6,020 nt of DNA from Candidatus Woesearchaeota archaeon (GTDB lineage: Archaea > Nanobdellota > Nanobdellia > Woesearchaeales > UBA12501): contig JACOVN010000051.1 in NCBI GenBank assembly GCA_016177315.1, positions 1-6,020 on the forward strand, in the 5' to 3' direction. This document shows positions 4,730-6,020 of this stretch, in pieces; the first letter of the stretch is position 1; every line of letters begins with the position of its first letter. The notes under the pieces were generated by a model. The model had not been told where the DNA came from. It did no database searches and was given only the letters and a program-made list of their open reading frames with translations. The translations under genes and the position numbers were made by a program.

Positions 4730-5449
4730 ATGCATATAGTAACCACGACATTTCGGGGGAATCCCAATATTGGTTTGTGGGGCTTCTGCAACAACCGGTA
4801 TTGCCTCTTAGGGAGGGATGTGCCAGAAGCAATTGCGGCGAAGATAGGAGAAGTGCTGGACGTAAAAATTCATAGAACGACTATCTGCGGAACTTCCTTG
4901 ATCGGAATATTCTGCGCAGGGAATGATCACGCATTACTGGTGCCCAGCATCATTTTTGAATCAGAATTGCAGAAGTTGAAGCACTGGGGCATCCCATACA
5001 AGATCATCGATACGAAATGGACAGCATTGGGGAATAATATGCTCTGCAATAATGAAGGTTGCCTTGTCAATCCCAATTTCTCTGCACGGAACAAGAAGCT
5101 CATCCGGCAGGCATTGCAGGTAAAATTAAAGCCAGGCAGGATTGCAGAGCTTCCAACAGTGGGATCGTTAGGCATTGCGAATAAGCACGGATGCTTCCTG
5201 CACAAAGATGCGAAGCAAGCAGAAATAGAGTATCTAGAGGATTTGCTCGGGGTAAAGTCAGAGACTGGCACGATCAACAGGGGAAGCCCGTATGTGAAGA
5301 GTGGCATCTTGGTGAATGATCGTGGATTAATCGTCAGCGACTTGAGCTGGGGTCCAGAGATCGGCATGGCGGACGAATCACTATTTCCGAAGAGAGGGGA
5401 GGAACATGGCACAAGAGCAAGAGAAAGCATTGCAGTCCAAGTACATTGA
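4730..5449 (+). CDS. eif6: Archaeal translation initiation factor 6 (aIF6)
   Basis: aIF6 binds the large ribosomal subunit and prevents its joining to the small subunit. The 239-residue sequence shows the pentein-fold signatures: N-P-N-I-G-L-W-G-F-C-N-N (11-22), L-L-G-R-D-V (26-31), W-T-A-L-G-N-N-M-L-C-N (97-107), G-C-L-V-N-P (110-115), E-L-P-T-V-G-S-L-G-I (140-149), and G-T-I-N-R-G-S-P-Y-V-K-S-G-I-L-V-N-D (180-197), closing with G-P-E (208-210). Archaeal homologues are usually about 220 residues and end soon after that last motif. Here about 28 further residues follow, and the last 14 codons are read through the start of pfdA in another frame. The start codon gives the conserved beta strand at once and sits 25 bp from the TATA box. 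It leads an operon with pfdA and ftsY, but the L18a/LX gene normally found next is missing. Confidence 0.96.
   Translation: MHIVTTTFRGNPNIGLWGFCNNRYCLLGRDVPEAIAAKIGEVLDVKIHRTTICGTSLIGIFCAGNDHALLVPSIIFESELQKLKHWGIPYKIIDTKWTALGNNMLCNNEGCLVNPNFSARNKKLIRQALQVKLKPGRIAELPTVGSLGIANKHGCFLHKDAKQAEIEYLEDLLGVKSETGTINRGSPYVKSGILVNDRGLIVSDLSWGPEIGMADESLFPKRGEEHGTRARESIAVQVH
5396..5402 (+). promoter_or_regulatory. Ribosome-binding site of pfdA inside eif6
   Basis: GGGGAGG lies 3 nt before the pfdA ATG and within the eif6 coding sequence. It fixes the pfdA start and hence the 44-nt overlap with eif6. Confidence 0.7.
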
Positions 5450-5828
5450 GTTCCAGCTGGTGGATCAGCAGATCAAGAAAATCCGGCAGCAGATCCAGCA
5501 GTTCGATGGCCAGTTGATGGAATTGCAGAATGTTGTCCAGATGCTAGAAGAGCTGAAGCATGTAGAACTGGGAAGGGAAATCTTGGTTCCTTTCAGTGGG
5601 GGTATCTTTGTTCGGGGAGAGCTCAAGGACAACAAAGTCTTGAAGGTGAATGTTGGAGCGAATGTGGTAGTCGAGAAGTCTGTGGAAGAGACAAAAAAAT
5701 TGATGGAGCAGCAGAACAAGGAGATAAACAAATACCGGGAGGAGCTTTTCGAGCAGCTCAAGAAGCTCATCGTCGTTGCCCAGAAGCTGGAGCATGATCT
5801 CCAGAAAATGATGCAACAAAATGAATAA
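5406..5828 (+). CDS. pfdA: Prefoldin alpha subunit
   Basis: A 140-residue subunit of the jellyfish-shaped prefoldin hexamer, which captures unfolded proteins in the cytoplasm and hands them to the group II chaperonin. The expected order is visible: a long Gln/Glu-rich N-terminal coiled coil (about 1-55), the conserved R-E-I-L-V-P-F-S-G-G-I-F-V-R-G (57-71) and K-V-L-K-V-N-V-G-A-N-V-V-V-E (77-90) beta hairpins that build the hexamer core, and a C-terminal coiled coil (about 92-137). Length is typical. The ATG is supported by a strong ribosome site at 5396-5402 and overlaps eif6 by 44 nt in a different frame, which implies translational coupling. It is followed 22 bp later by ftsY, the usual archaeal order. 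Confidence 0.94.
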   Translation: MAQEQEKALQSKYIEFQLVDQQIKKIRQQIQQFDGQLMELQNVVQMLEELKHVELGREILVPFSGGIFVRGELKDNKVLKVNVGANVVVEKSVEETKKLMEQQNKEINKYREELFEQLKKLIVVAQKLEHDLQKMMQQNE

Positions 5829-5850
5829 AGCATAAAGAAAGCCGAGCACC

Positions 5851-6020
5851 ATGTTCAAATTCTTCAAGGAGAAGCTGAAGGGAGCCATTGCCAAGTTCAG
5901 CAAGAAGGCAGAGGAAGCTGGAGCAGAAGCTCCAGTAAAGGAAAAAGAAGAGAAGGCAGTCAAGGCAGAGAAAAGGGAAAAGAAGGAGAAACCGAAGGTA
6001 AAGAAGGCAGCAAAAAAGCC
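5851..6020 (+). CDS. ftsY: Signal recognition particle receptor FtsY, N-terminal fragment
   Basis: The first 56 codons of a gene that runs out of the window. It opens M-F-K-F-F-K-E-K-L-K-G-A-I-A-K-F, the amphipathic helix that attaches archaeal FtsY to the membrane and lipids. A Lys/Glu/Ala-rich, probably disordered charged linker follows (about 20-56), the usual acidic/basic region before the NG GTPase domain. The NG domain itself is not seen, so the call rests on this N-terminus and on its position directly after pfdA, where ftsY is found in many archaea. FtsY receives ribosomes delivered by SRP and hands them to the Sec translocon. The spacing to pfdA (22 bp) suggests cotranscription; no strong ribosome site precedes the ATG. 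Confidence 0.85.
   Translation, partial: MFKFFKEKLKGAIAKFSKKAEEAGAEAPVKEKEEKAVKAEKREKKEKPKVKKAAKK

Noticed and set aside
4927..5430. Minus-strand open frame of 167 codons opposite eif6
   Set aside because: eif6 is certain on the plus strand; the antisense translation has no domain-like pattern.
5544..5963. Minus-strand open frame with Phe/Leu-rich sequence opposite pfdA and ftsY
   Set aside because: The apparent hydrophobicity is the antisense of coiled-coil Lys/Glu codons, not a membrane protein.

Overview
The window reads as archaeal. It holds archaeal translation initiation factor 6, prefoldin alpha and the start of an FtsY-type signal recognition particle receptor. Its promoters are TATA boxes with a TTTATAAA-like core, several placed about 25 bp before the start codon as in leaderless archaeal genes. 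Its surface proteins have pilin-like N-termini. Proteins of this build (short K-R-G leader, one hydrophobic helix, Thr/Asn-rich exterior, and a partner with an N-terminal IGPG-type segment and a C-terminal anchor) are, from memory, common in DPANN archaea such as Woesearchaeota and Pacearchaeota. That placement is a guess, not something the sequence proves.

Left block (about 70-2920, minus strand): a surface cassette. Two paralogous pilin-like proteins (2856-2275 and 2258-1635) are followed by an 81-residue single-helix protein with a related N-terminus (1603-1358). After a 70-bp gap with its own TATA box comes a 405-residue exported protein (1287-70) with a signal peptide, beta-rich Ig-like extracellular region and C-terminal membrane anchor. 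The pilin-like proteins are dense in N-glycosylation sequons; the anchored protein has none. No assembly ATPase, platform protein or prepilin peptidase is visible here.

Centre (about 2940-4590): scpA, a kleisin subunit of the SMC chromosome complex, is transcribed rightwards from a promoter preceded by two short perfect inverted repeats. It converges on a leftward pair: a 65-residue four-cysteine protein (4590-4393) and a HAD-superfamily hydrolase (4370-3783). The scpA and hydrolase stop codons are only 4 bp apart.

Right block (4591-6020, plus strand): eif6, pfdA and ftsY (cut by the window edge) form a tight operon joining ribosome subunit control, cotranslational chaperoning and membrane targeting. 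The usual archaeal L18a/LX gene between eif6 and pfdA is absent, and L31e/L39e do not lie upstream. The eif6 promoter is divergent from the four-cysteine gene, and the space between them holds two strong, partly overlapping inverted repeats. The eif6 reading frame ends with an unusual tail that overlaps the start of pfdA by 44 nt.
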